From positions 558,001 to 622,000 of the forward strand of contig JAXLUK010000002.1 in NCBI GenBank assembly GCA_046329555.1: a stretch of DNA of 64,000 bases. The letters run 5' to 3'. The notes beneath the pieces are model-generated. The model did not search any database. It saw nothing but the letters and a program-made list of their open reading frames with translations, and had not been told where the DNA came from. The stretch is from UBA1941 sp046329555 (GTDB lineage: Bacteria > Bacteroidota > Bacteroidia > Chitinophagales > LD1). The translations under genes were made by a program, and so were the position numbers. Positions 36,457-46,700 of the stretch are shown in pieces (position 1 is the stretch's first letter; every line of letters begins with the position of its first letter).

Positions 36457-37650
36457 TTAGTTTCCAGCGGTAGCATCCGGCTCTTTCAATCCTTTCAGGA
36501 TATTCCAGATTGGATCGGTGCCGTAATTACCCTGATTTAATTTATTGCCCAGAACAATAATCGTAGTGTTATCGCGCAGGTTGCGGGCAAACACATTGTT
36601 GTTTCCATGCCAGTAACCATTGTGGTAAATGATGTTGTTGCCATCGGCCTGACGCGTCATCCGCCATCCGTAGCCGTAGTTTTTCACGTAGGCGTTAGGG
36701 AATGAACAACGTTCAAAACTGCGCGGCTCATACGCCTCCTGCAGCATCTCAACGGTTAGCACTTTGCCATCGCGCAAGGCGTTATCCCAGGTAAGCATAT
36801 CTGCTGCTGTGCTGAAAATACCTTTGTCGCCAACAACACCATCAAAGCATACGTCGCGAATGGTATTGCCTCTGGAATCATGACTCTTCGCAATTTCCCG
36901 TTGTTCCTGATTCATAAAATCGAACACAAAAGTATTTTTCATGCCCAGTGGTTCGAAAACCGAATCCCGCATATAGTCCTGAAACTTTTGACCGGTTACT
37001 ACATGCACAATTTCCGCCAGTAAGGCATAATTGGAGTTACTGTAGTGAAAGCGGGAATTCGGCGCGAACATCAGCGGCGGTCGCTTCTTACAAAAAATCT
37101 GAACCACATCATCATTATCCATGTAATGGGCGCGGTCAGCAATGTAGCGATTGTCCATGTATACATAATCCAGCAATCCGCTGCGGTGACTCAATAAAGT
37201 ACGAATGGTTATGCCTTCGTAAGGAAATTCGGGGAAGTACATATTCACCGGATCATCGAGATATATTTTTTCCTGCTGAACTAACTTCAGGATGGCCGTT
37301 CCTGTAAATGTTTTGCTCACCGAGGCCAACTCGAAAGGCATGTCGTCACGTAACTGCTTGCGGTTACGCATATCAGCATAGCCAAAATTTTCATGGTAGA
37401 TGGGTTTACCGTTATGTGCAATCAGTACAGTGCCATTAAAACCTTCGTAGCGATAACGATGTTGGAAGAAACGATCCAGCATCACCCGGGCGTTCACTTC
37501 GGCCGGCGACAGTGAATCTACCACTGTGGCGGTAGAAACTTTTTCTGGCTGAACCAATGAAAGGGTTACTCCGCCGCTGGCAAAAGTGCTGCTGCGGTTG
37601 ATAAATAACAGGGTGAATGCAATGGGAAGGAGTAAGCGTTTCAATTGCAT
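36457..37650 (-). CDS. Serine hydrolase, beta-lactamase family (paralogue of the gene at 22203)
   Basis: 397 aa with a signal peptide (LLLPIAFTLLFINRSSTFAS). Catalytic SxxK is SVSK in ELASVSKTFTGTAILKL, YxN is YSN in FHYSNSNYALLAEIV, and the C-terminal motif lies around YHNGYWHGNN. Blocks HRSGLLDYVY, YMDNDDVV, PLGMKNTFVF and YGYGWRMTRQ match the gene at 22203-23408, so these two are paralogues. It is divergent from an AraC-type regulator 144 bp away, which may control it. The substrate is unknown. Confidence 0.86.
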   Translation of the reverse strand: MQLKRLLLPIAFTLLFINRSSTFASGGVTLSLVQPEKVSTATVVDSLSPAEVNARVMLDRFFQHRYRYEGFNGTVLIAHNGKPIYHENFGYADMRNRKQLRDDMPFELASVSKTFTGTAILKLVQQEKIYLDDPVNMYFPEFPYEGITIRTLLSHRSGLLDYVYMDNRYIADRAHYMDNDDVVQIFCKKRPPLMFAPNSRFHYSNSNYALLAEIVHVVTGQKFQDYMRDSVFEPLGMKNTFVFDFMNQEQREIAKSHDSRGNTIRDVCFDGVVGDKGIFSTAADMLTWDNALRDGKVLTVEMLQEAYEPRSFERCSFPNAYVKNYGYGWRMTRQADGNNIIYHNGYWHGNNNVFARNLRDNTTIIVLGNKLNQGNYGTDPIWNILKGLKEPDATAGN

Positions 37651-37794
37651 GGGGATGCGAGTTTCCTCTTCTTTCGCAAAAACCCGAAAAAAGTTTCAAA
37701 AAAAGGGTGAAAAAATGTCAGAAATGGCGACAAACAGCAGTTGCTGGGCATTTTTACAATTGATAAGGGGAGAAAATACGTTTTCTTCGTAAGC

Positions 37795-38664
37795 ATGTAC
37801 CGGGAAATCAGACCAAGCGGTGATCTGGAGCATTTTGTGGAATGCTACTGGATGGTAGAAGAGCGCCAGGCGGCCGCTCAGGAGATTTCTTTTCCCGATG
37901 GCACCATTGATTTGGTGTTTTCTTTTGGCGATGGATACACGCGCGAGGCACTTTCCGACCACCGCAAATTCAGCGTAAAAACGGCGGCGTTACTAGGGCA
38001 AAGTACATCAGGGCGTATCCTTTCTACTGGCAATAACAACAACCTGCTTAGCATCCGCTTTAAACCCTTTGGCTTGTACCCGCTTTTGGGTATTCCTATG
38101 AACGAGCTAACGGAAGAAAGTTTGACGCTTCAGGAAGTAGTGAAAAACTGGGGACAGGATTTAGAACAGCAAGTGTTTGCCGCGCCAACTGCTGATACGA
38201 GAATTCAGGCAATAGAAAATTTTCTCAACGGCAAATTGCGTTCAGGCGGTGGCTACATCGACCCCATCGTGCGCGCAGCTGTGTCCGAAATTTTGATTCA
38301 CCGCGGAAATATCCGAATTGAAAGCATCTACCAAAAACTAGGAGTTAGCAAAAGCACGCTGGAGGCTAAATTTAAAACCTGTGTTGGGTTATCGCCAAAG
38401 GAGTTAGCCAGCATCTGGCGATTTAACCATGCCGTGGTTTTACAAAAACAATATTTGGAATCATCGCTGACCGAAGTTGGCTACCGCGCCAGTTATTTTG
38501 ATCAAAGTCACATGATTAAAGATTTTCGGCGATATACCGGACAGGCACCGCGCGATTTCTTTGCCCAGCAAAAAACGATGTTTTCGGTTTTGGAAACCGG
38601 CGCCAAACATCGCTTTGGCGGGCACTATCAGCCGCGCGGCGCGTGGTTAAATGATAAGAAATAG
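37795..38664 (+). CDS. AraC-family transcriptional regulator
   Basis: 289 aa from MYREIRPSGDLEHFVECYWMVEE. The N-terminal domain is of the type with FPDGTIDLVFSFGD (DUF6597-like) and probably senses a ligand; the C-terminal domain has two helix-turn-helix motifs with the family's RFNHAVVLQKQYLESSLTEVGYRASYFDQSHMIKDFRRYTGQAPRDF arrangement. The frame also runs upstream through a TTG at 37741, but the ATG gives the usual start. It is divergent from the serine hydrolase and 47 bp ahead of the adenylate cyclase. Confidence 0.85.
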   Translation: MYREIRPSGDLEHFVECYWMVEERQAAAQEISFPDGTIDLVFSFGDGYTREALSDHRKFSVKTAALLGQSTSGRILSTGNNNNLLSIRFKPFGLYPLLGIPMNELTEESLTLQEVVKNWGQDLEQQVFAAPTADTRIQAIENFLNGKLRSGGGYIDPIVRAAVSEILIHRGNIRIESIYQKLGVSKSTLEAKFKTCVGLSPKELASIWRFNHAVVLQKQYLESSLTEVGYRASYFDQSHMIKDFRRYTGQAPRDFFAQQKTMFSVLETGAKHRFGGHYQPRGAWLNDKK

Positions 38665-38711
38665 TTTAGGCACCCCCGCGTTATTCCAAGCCCTTTATTA
38701 ATTTGCAACTC

Positions 38712-40769
38712 ATGGCCGGTGTTAAAGATGATTTGCAACGTCTGGAACAACAAATTGCTGCGGCTAGCTCGCCTGAGGAAGCGTATGCGGCCTTACAGTC
38801 GGCGCTGGTGATGCGTGAAAAACATGGCGCATCGGTAAAGTTTTCTGCGCCTACACCGGCTCATCCTGAAGAAGCCACCAAACGCTACACTGCCTGGGCT
38901 CAGTTAATTCTTACACAATGCTACTTCCAGATTTCAGAGTTTGAAATTTGTCGTGAGCGATACACCCATAACATCCATGTATTTGAACAATTGGGCGATA
39001 TTGAAGGAAGATGCGATGCGCTTGACGGCCTGGGCGGCAGTTTATTGCGCATGGGCGATAATGAGGGTGCGCTGCAATATTTAGAATTGGCACTAGAAGG
39101 CAGAAGAAAGTTGAACGGAAAGGGTATCGATACCACCCTTTTGTTTTTGGGGAATGTTTACTACCGTACCGGTCAATATGATAAAGCCCTGTATTACTAT
39201 CGTCAGGCGCCGGTTAATCAGGCAGGCAGCCCTCCTTCGGTGGCATCCGCTTCTCTGCAAAACAACATCGGGTTAATACTGGCTACAAGCGGCCAATACG
39301 AAGAAGCGCTTCGTCATTTTCAGTTAGCCGCGGCCATGCAACAACAGTTGGGAGAATATTTAGGATGGGCGGATGCACGATTAAATATCGGGAACATTTA
39401 TTTCCATTTAGGCGATTGGCCCCAGGCCCTGGCGCATTTCATTGAAACTTTAAAAATTACCCGCAACAGCAACAATAAAAAAGTTGAAGCCTCGGCTCTG
39501 AATAATATCGGTTGTGTTTACCTGGTACAAAATGATGATGTATTAGCAGAAGAAAACTTTCAGGAAGCATTGACCATTCGCCGGGAAATTAACGATAAGC
39601 GCGGCATCAGCAGTACGCTGAATGAATTAGGGAAGCTAGCGCTAAAACAACAGCGTTACGTTGAGGCGCTACAATATTACACCGAAGCGCTGGAAATCCG
39701 TATCGCGATTAACGATCAGCGCGGCATTTCTATTACCCAAAATAGCATTGGTGAAGTGTACCGCGGCATGGGGAACTACGATGCTGCTATCCATCATCAC
39801 CAAATGGCACTCCATATTGCGAGGGAGATCGGCTTAAAGGCTAAGATTGCCGAATCATTGTGTGATCTGGGTCGTTGTATGTTATCCACTGAAAACCGGA
39901 CAGCAGCCTTTCCGCTTTTGCAAGAAGCAATTGACATTGCCAATAGCACAGGCGACAAGGCCATTCAACGTGATGCGAACCAATTGCTTTACCAATTCTA
40001 TCAACAAAAAAATGAATGGCGGATGGCGCTGGAGCACTTTGAACGATTTGTTCAGTTAAAAGATGATTTGGCTAACATAGAAAGTGCTAAACAGATTATT
40101 TCGCTAAAGGCCTCGTATGATCTTGAATTGAAGCAAAAGGAAAATGAACTCATTGAATCTATTTTACACAATATGCTTCCGGGAAGTATTGTTCAGCGGA
40201 TTAAACAAGGAGAAGAAAAAATTATCGAGAAGTTTGATTCCGCCAGTGTGCTTTTTGCAGATATTGTAGCGTTCTCATCCTGGAGTAGCCACCAACCAGT
40301 GGGCGATGTAGCCGAAATGCTGGATACTCTTTTTCATTTGTTTGATGCGCTGGCGCCACAATTCGGTGTAGAAAAAATCAAGACTATTGGTGATTCTTAT
40401 ATGTGTGTTGCCGGATTGCCCGAGCGCTGCAACGACCATGCGCCGCGCCTGGCACGTATGGCGTTAGCCATGATGCAAGCGATGGAAGAATTTTCTAAAC
40501 GTTATCCCTTGCAATTGCGCATTGGCTTACATTCAGGAGAAGTGATTGCCGGTATTATTGGGAAAAACAAATACAGTTACGATTTATGGGGCGACACCGT
40601 AAACACCGCCAGCAGAATGGAGAGCCATAGCGCATCAGGAAAAATTCAGGTTACTGATGCTTTTAAACAATTATGCACCAGCCAGTTTGGTTTTGAACCG
40701 CGCGGCGAAGTGATGATTAAAGGACGTGGCGCGATGAACACCTACTTCTTAACTCATTACATACCGTGA
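38712..40769 (+). CDS. Class III adenylate/guanylate cyclase with N-terminal TPR array
   Basis: 685 aa soluble protein. Residues ~50-450 hold about eight tetratricopeptide repeats with very regular Asn/Ile positions (NNIGxVY..., NELGKLALKQQRYVEALQYY). A coiled-coil linker follows (QIISLKASYDLELKQKENELIESILHNMLP), then the cyclase domain. Metal and base residues are present: FADIVAFSSW, KTIGDSYM, GLHSGEVIAGIIGKNKYSYDLWGDTVNTASRME. The Lys-Thr and Asp signature favours ATP (inference). The ATG at 38712 was preferred over a TTG three codons upstream. Its last bases overlap the GTG of the next gene. Confidence 0.88.
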   Translation: MAGVKDDLQRLEQQIAAASSPEEAYAALQSALVMREKHGASVKFSAPTPAHPEEATKRYTAWAQLILTQCYFQISEFEICRERYTHNIHVFEQLGDIEGRCDALDGLGGSLLRMGDNEGALQYLELALEGRRKLNGKGIDTTLLFLGNVYYRTGQYDKALYYYRQAPVNQAGSPPSVASASLQNNIGLILATSGQYEEALRHFQLAAAMQQQLGEYLGWADARLNIGNIYFHLGDWPQALAHFIETLKITRNSNNKKVEASALNNIGCVYLVQNDDVLAEENFQEALTIRREINDKRGISSTLNELGKLALKQQRYVEALQYYTEALEIRIAINDQRGISITQNSIGEVYRGMGNYDAAIHHHQMALHIAREIGLKAKIAESLCDLGRCMLSTENRTAAFPLLQEAIDIANSTGDKAIQRDANQLLYQFYQQKNEWRMALEHFERFVQLKDDLANIESAKQIISLKASYDLELKQKENELIESILHNMLPGSIVQRIKQGEEKIIEKFDSASVLFADIVAFSSWSSHQPVGDVAEMLDTLFHLFDALAPQFGVEKIKTIGDSYMCVAGLPERCNDHAPRLARMALAMMQAMEEFSKRYPLQLRIGLHSGEVIAGIIGKNKYSYDLWGDTVNTASRMESHSASGKIQVTDAFKQLCTSQFGFEPRGEVMIKGRGAMNTYFLTHYIP

Positions 40770-42079
40770 TTGCAGCGTTACTTTTCTTCCTGGTTGTAAC
40801 GAGCCTGGTATGGCGGATACCCTTGTTTAGAAGCAAACCGTTTCCACCACTCACGGCCGTTACGCTTTGGCTGGTTAAAGCATCTTTTGGAATTGCTTTA
40901 TGGGCCGTTTATACTTTCTATTACACCGATCGCATTAACAGCGATATATACAAGTACTTTGACGATGCGCTGGTGTTGGAGCAGGCGCGCATACATGGCA
41001 ATGGTGAAGCGTGGGCGGCTGTCATGCTAGGCCAACCAGCTGCAACCGCTGACTCATTGGTGGGCCAACTAAAAAACTGGGAAAGAAACTTCAATAAAGC
41101 GGTGCCAGTGAATGAGAATCAACTCATGATTAGAATTCATGCGTTGTTACTGCCCCTAACAAAAGGGAATATTCATTTGCATTTATTACTCTTCTCATTT
41201 TTGTCATTCATCGGGATTTGGTTACTAGTCTTAGCCTTCTTGTCAATCGCTGCGGAAATTAACTGGCGCTATGCGCTTGCTCCGGTATTGTTTCCATCGC
41301 TTTTATTTTGGACTGGTGGCGGATTAAAAGAAGCGTTTCTGTTGTTAGGATTTGGCTTGTTGTTGTTTGGATTGTTTCAACGAAAACAACCACTCTTGCT
41401 ATCCGTGCTAATGGGAATATCTGGCTTTATATTGATTGCCGTGTTCCGCTATTATCTGGCGTTGTGTTTAACAGCTCCGATTCTTGGAGTTCTTTATTCA
41501 AGAAGTCAACTTCCCGCTATTCCCATACCAAGAATATCTTCAACGGCAAGTTGCTTTCTTACCGCTAACCTGATGGCGTTGATCATTTTAATGGCTATTG
41601 CCCCAATGGATCGCAAACTTAATTTCCCACGAGTAATGGCGCGCAAGCAGCAACATGCTATTGCAGAAGCGCAGTATATGAAGGCAGGTTCTTACTGTGA
41701 TGTGCCAAAAATTGATTCTACTTTTCCTTCCGTTATCATTCATCTTCCCCAAGGTTTGTATTACACCTACACCAGACCATCCATGGGTCAGAGCAAAAAT
41801 CCGGTAATGTTGTTATCAGCTCTTGAGAATACGGCGGTTTTTTTGGCGTTAATTGGTGCTTTAGCGTGGTGGTTCAGAAATAAAAAACAGCAGTCTTTTA
41901 GTAATGAAGAAAGAAGCGCCTTGTTTTTTGCGTTGAACGTTATTTTGCTCTATGGTGCCTTAATTGGATTAACTACACCGGTAATGGGAAATCTGGTGCG
42001 TTACAAAGTGTTTTTATTGCCGATGACCGCATGGATCATCATCTTGATGACTAAGAAATGGCATCAAGCCGGCGGCTGA
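40766..42079 (+). CDS. Polytopic membrane protein, unknown function
   Basis: 437 aa starting at a GTG that overlaps the cyclase stop (GTGA). About ten hydrophobic segments; a 90-residue loop after the second (SDIYKYFDDALVLEQARIH...) is likely extracytoplasmic. It resembles polysaccharide-polymerase or GT-C type proteins in shape only; I cannot name a family. Its end overlaps the convergent rhomboid-like gene by 16 bp. Coupling to the cyclase suggests a common pathway. Confidence 0.65.
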   Translation: MIAALLFFLVVTSLVWRIPLFRSKPFPPLTAVTLWLVKASFGIALWAVYTFYYTDRINSDIYKYFDDALVLEQARIHGNGEAWAAVMLGQPAATADSLVGQLKNWERNFNKAVPVNENQLMIRIHALLLPLTKGNIHLHLLLFSFLSFIGIWLLVLAFLSIAAEINWRYALAPVLFPSLLFWTGGGLKEAFLLLGFGLLLFGLFQRKQPLLLSVLMGISGFILIAVFRYYLALCLTAPILGVLYSRSQLPAIPIPRISSTASCFLTANLMALIILMAIAPMDRKLNFPRVMARKQQHAIAEAQYMKAGSYCDVPKIDSTFPSVIIHLPQGLYYTYTRPSMGQSKNPVMLLSALENTAVFLALIGALAWWFRNKKQQSFSNEERSALFFALNVILLYGALIGLTTPVMGNLVRYKVFLLPMTAWIIILMTKKWHQAGG

Positions 42080-43641
42080 ATAGGATCTCCCTTTTCATCC
42101 AGCCCTTTAATAAATTGCTTGGTAAAGGCCGCGGCAAAGAGACCCCAGAACAGGCCAAAAATATCGCTTGCCGCATCTACGGGAGCATATAAAATGGCTA
42201 TACATTGCACGAACAAATAGAACATCAAACAGGGAAAGAAAAACGCTTTGTTGTTTTCGGGCCAAACTTCTAAAACCGCTAAAGCATACCACGTGGCCAG
42301 CAAGCCCGCTACGCCAGCTGCGGGACCCACTACAATTATTTCTGGCTGAAATTTAACCGAGCTGGCGCCGCCCATGGCCGCACAGAACAAAAACAAGCCA
42401 ATCATATGCTTCCAACCCAGGCGTGGTTCAAGATAGGCCCCCAGTGGAAGGAGTAATATCAAAGCAGGAAGGAGCAGCACTAAGCTGCCACCACAAAATG
42501 AAAACAATACCATGTTAACGATATTGATGTGGCCCAAACGAAGCACTGGCCAGTTAGCCAGCTGTTCAGGAGAAGTTGCTAAGCCATGACCAGAGCATAC
42601 GGCTACTATTAAGTAACCCAAAATCAATAGTAACGCCAAAATAGGTGTTGCCCGATAACCTGGCCGTGGCATCAACCAATTGCGCAACACGCTTATAATA
42701 TCCACAGGAAGTTGTAGTGTGTTGGTATGAACCATCCTTGTAGCTGCTGATTCCATCGGTAAACGACTGGAAAGTAGCCACCAGATCAATGTAGCCAACA
42801 AACCAATGCCTGCAATTTGCAGCATAATTTCAATGGGCAAAGAATACGTTGAACTGGGTGTTCGAGGCTGTAACAACAACACCGGTAACGACCTTGGTGC
42901 CGGATAGGAATTGCTATCTACCACTGCCATGTAATTAGCAAAATCCGGGGGCGATTTTCTAATTGGCCGCAACGCCATTTTCTTCAAATCAAGACTTAGG
43001 AACTCCTTCCGGAATAAACCGGCCATCAACTTAAAGCTATCTGCGCTTTGTTGCGTGGTCCACTCGGCCTGATGAATCCTTGTATACAACTTTGGATAAA
43101 TGGCCCAGGCAACTGCCGATTGCGCGCCTTTACTTTTAAAAACAGGAACGCAGAAATAGGCATTCACCTGAATCTGATGACTCTGTTCATAAGGCGAACC
43201 CGTCACCAGCTCTGATGCCAGATGGAGATTAGTTGAAAATTCAGTTATCTGCCAATCGGGAACGGGGAGTATGTGGTCATCTGCGGCATCAGCCCTATTT
43301 CTGGCGGGAATTTCATTTAGGGAAATCGATGCGATTGTTTGTTCTGAAAGAAAACTAGTGCAGAAACACATGAACAAGAACATTAACAACAAAGTGCCGC
43401 GATAAAACCTGCTGGGATTGTCATGAATAGAAGAAAGATCCAGCAAGGCAATCTGATACCGCCAGAAGTACTGCCATGCCAGATAAGGCAGCGCCCAAAT
43501 GAATACAAGCCAAACGAAAACATTATTAGAATCGCCATCAGTGTTACCAAACAATGCGTTTGCCGATATATACAGCATTGCCATCATTAATAACATCAAG
43601 GCAAATGGCAAAACAATGAAACGAAACTTTGCGGAATCCAA
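42064..43641 (-). CDS. Rhomboid-fold protein lacking both catalytic residues (pseudoprotease)
   Basis: 525 aa. An N-terminal membrane-and-soluble region (~320 aa, unrecognised) precedes a rhomboid-like six-helix core. The core has GHINIVNMVLFSFCGG (TM2-like), LGAYLEPRLGWKHMIGLFLF (TM3/4 loop), VVGPAAGVAGLLATWY (TM4) and SDIFGLFWGLFAAAF (TM6). Where active rhomboids have GxSG, residues 439-443 are GPAAG, so Ser is Ala and Pro precedes it, as in iRhoms. Where TM6 has the catalytic His there is D493. The fold call is by pattern only. If right, the protein cannot be a serine protease and would act as a chaperone or binding factor. Confidence 0.7.
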   Translation of the reverse strand: MDSAKFRFIVLPFALMLLMMAMLYISANALFGNTDGDSNNVFVWLVFIWALPYLAWQYFWRYQIALLDLSSIHDNPSRFYRGTLLLMFLFMCFCTSFLSEQTIASISLNEIPARNRADAADDHILPVPDWQITEFSTNLHLASELVTGSPYEQSHQIQVNAYFCVPVFKSKGAQSAVAWAIYPKLYTRIHQAEWTTQQSADSFKLMAGLFRKEFLSLDLKKMALRPIRKSPPDFANYMAVVDSNSYPAPRSLPVLLLQPRTPSSTYSLPIEIMLQIAGIGLLATLIWWLLSSRLPMESAATRMVHTNTLQLPVDIISVLRNWLMPRPGYRATPILALLLILGYLIVAVCSGHGLATSPEQLANWPVLRLGHINIVNMVLFSFCGGSLVLLLPALILLLPLGAYLEPRLGWKHMIGLFLFCAAMGGASSVKFQPEIIVVGPAAGVAGLLATWYALAVLEVWPENNKAFFFPCLMFYLFVQCIAILYAPVDAASDIFGLFWGLFAAAFTKQFIKGLDEKGDPIQPPA

Positions 43642-43753
43642 ACAGCAGCGTTTGGTAGCTAAAATACACTTATTGACTATTTGAAATCAACACTTCAACG
43701 AAATCAAAGCGTAAAGTCTATTATCTTATCTTTAAACCACTCAACTTATTAAA

Positions 43754-46700
43754 ATGATATCCTACCACTTATTGAAAGTTGTTGTTGTTGGTTTAATACT
43801 GCTACCATTTTCTTACACGGCAAAAGCTTCGCATGCTATGGGCTGTGATATGACTTATGCCTTTATCGACACCACCAACACCGGTTTACTTCAATATGAA
43901 GTGGTGATTAGCTTTTATCGTTCATGCAGTGGGATTAGCGCACCTACAGCGGCCAATGTAGACGCAGACTTCTCTATTTCGAATACCTGTAATCTGGCCG
44001 TTCCAACATTTAACTTTACTCAAAAAACCGATGACCTATGCGATGGTGGTGGCTTATCAGGCCTATTAGGTTGTAAGGTGCTTAATCTTTGTCCGGCATT
44101 TTTTGCGCAGTCTGCCTGCGCTTCGCCCCCGGGTACTTATCCGGGTGTTGAGCGATACGTGTACACCGCTATCGTATCCCTATCAAAAAACTGCGTTTAC
44201 ACCTTGCATTTTTCCGAGAATGCAAGAAACAGCCCATTGTCTAACATTACCGGTGGCGGTACGGCATCGCTTTATATGGAAGCAACGATAAACACGCATT
44301 TGCTCCCCGATGGCCATTATGGGAATAATTCACCCAAATATTTGAATGAACCTTCCGTGTTTACCATCAGCAATAAACCTTTCGAATATTCACTTGGCGC
44401 TTACGACAAAGAAGGTGATTCGTTAGTGTATGAGTTAATTACACCAATGGACGATGGCGGGGTGCCGCTTACCTATCAGCCGGGATTTTCTTTACAACAA
44501 CCCATGACCTCGGCCACGCCATTTTATTTTTCTGCAAGTGAAGGGGTGATGAATTGTTTGCCTAATCCTGCCACTAATGAAAGTGATGTCATTGCCGTCC
44601 GCATTTCCGAATACCGTAATGGAGAACTGATTGGCACCACGATGCGCGACGAGCAGATAAACGTACTTCCGGGAGACGATGATCTGGTAGCCTTTGGCGA
44701 AATTATTCATACCAACAACTGCACCTCGCCTAATAACCATACCATCAATGCCTGTACCGGCAGCTCAATTTCATTCGATATTACTTGCACCTCACAACAA
44801 GGTTTCGCCCCTGAAATTGTTACCGCCCTGGAAAAAGACTCCGCCTATTACCCGGGCATGATAGTTAGCCATTCCGGCACGGCTCCTACCGACACCGTGC
44901 ACGTTGTTTGGAACAATATTCCTGCGATCAGATTAATGGATCTTCCACTGCGCGGCACAACACCGAATTGCCCGGTTAAAGGCCGCGCTTATCGAAACAT
45001 TCGATTCTACTTCAGCAATCAGGCATCCATACTGGCTTCTGCTCATGCGGTATGCGGGAATCCCGTTCGGCTGAGCGGTACCGGAAACAATATTCATTGG
45101 CAACCCGCCGCATTGGTCTCTGACCCTTCCGCCAGCTCTACATTTGTCAATCCATCCAGCGATACCTGGTTTTATCTATCCTCTTCATGTGGTACTGATT
45201 CTGTTTTAATCCAACATCAAACACCCATTGTGTTGACCCCACTTGAACAAACGGCAAGCTGTAACGGCGATTACATTCACTGGCAACCAACAATATCGCC
45301 GTCCGGTCATTATCACTTTCATTGGTGGCCATCAGGAAAATTTTTCAATAGCATAGGCGGCATAGCCTCCGATACCTTAGCAACGCCTTTCTACCGCAAG
45401 CAATATCAGCAACCGCTGGTTATCCAAATTACCAATGATTCAAACTGTTCTATTTTCGACACCCTTCATCTGGAACAACAACCGGTGTTACAGGTTGGTA
45501 TAACCGCTTCTTCCACCGTTATACCAGGGCTGCAAGCCGGACAACTCATCGATACGCTCCGTGCCCTGGCATTTTCTTTGCGCGCTGGCCAATGTGGTTT
45601 TACCACAGACACCTTGCTCACTCATCCAATTTCTTCTTACAACATTGGATTTTCTACCACGCCGGAAGCCGGCACTTCCCCTATGTATCCTTCGCCACTG
45701 GGCGCCAACCGCAAATCAGCCCGCCATCAATACCTTTTTCGCGCCAGTGAGTTAAAAACTGCGCTAGGCGCTGCGCCAAAACTGATTCACAGTTTCTCTT
45801 TACAAATAGCCACTTTGAACTCAGCTACGACCCTAAATGGTCTCACCATCAAGATGAGTTGCACCTCATCAGACAGTTTAGTTTTCTTCGAAAACAATTT
45901 GTATCAGGTAGCCGACCCAACCAATTACACACCTAACGCAGGATGGAACACATTTAATTTCAACCGTCCGTTTTTCTGGGATGGCATATCGAATGTGGTG
46001 GTAGACATCTGCTTTTCTAACTCATCTGCCGGATCGCCAAACAACAAAATGATGACGAATCTTTTGCCCTTCCGCGCCACCCACTTCACCGTGTCTAACG
46101 CTGGTTCTGTTTGCGGATATACAGGGTCTGGCAACTCAGGCATTATCACATTGAACAACTGGGCCTATTATCGCCCGAATGTAAAATTCGGAGTCACAAC
46201 GCCTTCAAATCCGGTAATCAGCAACAACCTACAATTTCAATGGCAGCCACTATCAGGTCAAAATAATCTTTATTATGTCAACGATAGTATTGCATTAACA
46301 AGACCTGTTTCAAATCAGTGGTATACTGTTTCGCTTATTGATAGTGGTATTTGCAATATTGCCGCAGATTCTGTCTACATACGAATTGGTACGTATACAC
46401 CCTTTAACGCTTCGCTTTCAGTTAGCTTTCACTATGGTCAACCCGATTCCGCATTTCTTGTGGTAACACCGGCTGGCAAAAATTATGATTGGTATTATCG
46501 CGCCTTATCCTCTGGCAATTTCACTCATTTAACCTGGACTTCCGACCACCAGGTGGCGCTCAAGCCTGATTCCGGCCAATACTTTGTTGTAGCAACCGAT
46601 ACCAGTACGGGCTTCTTTGACACCACCAATATCGTATCGGTACATTTTCCTAATTGTGATTACAGCCAATTACAACTACAGGTGCAACCCTTAGGCAACA

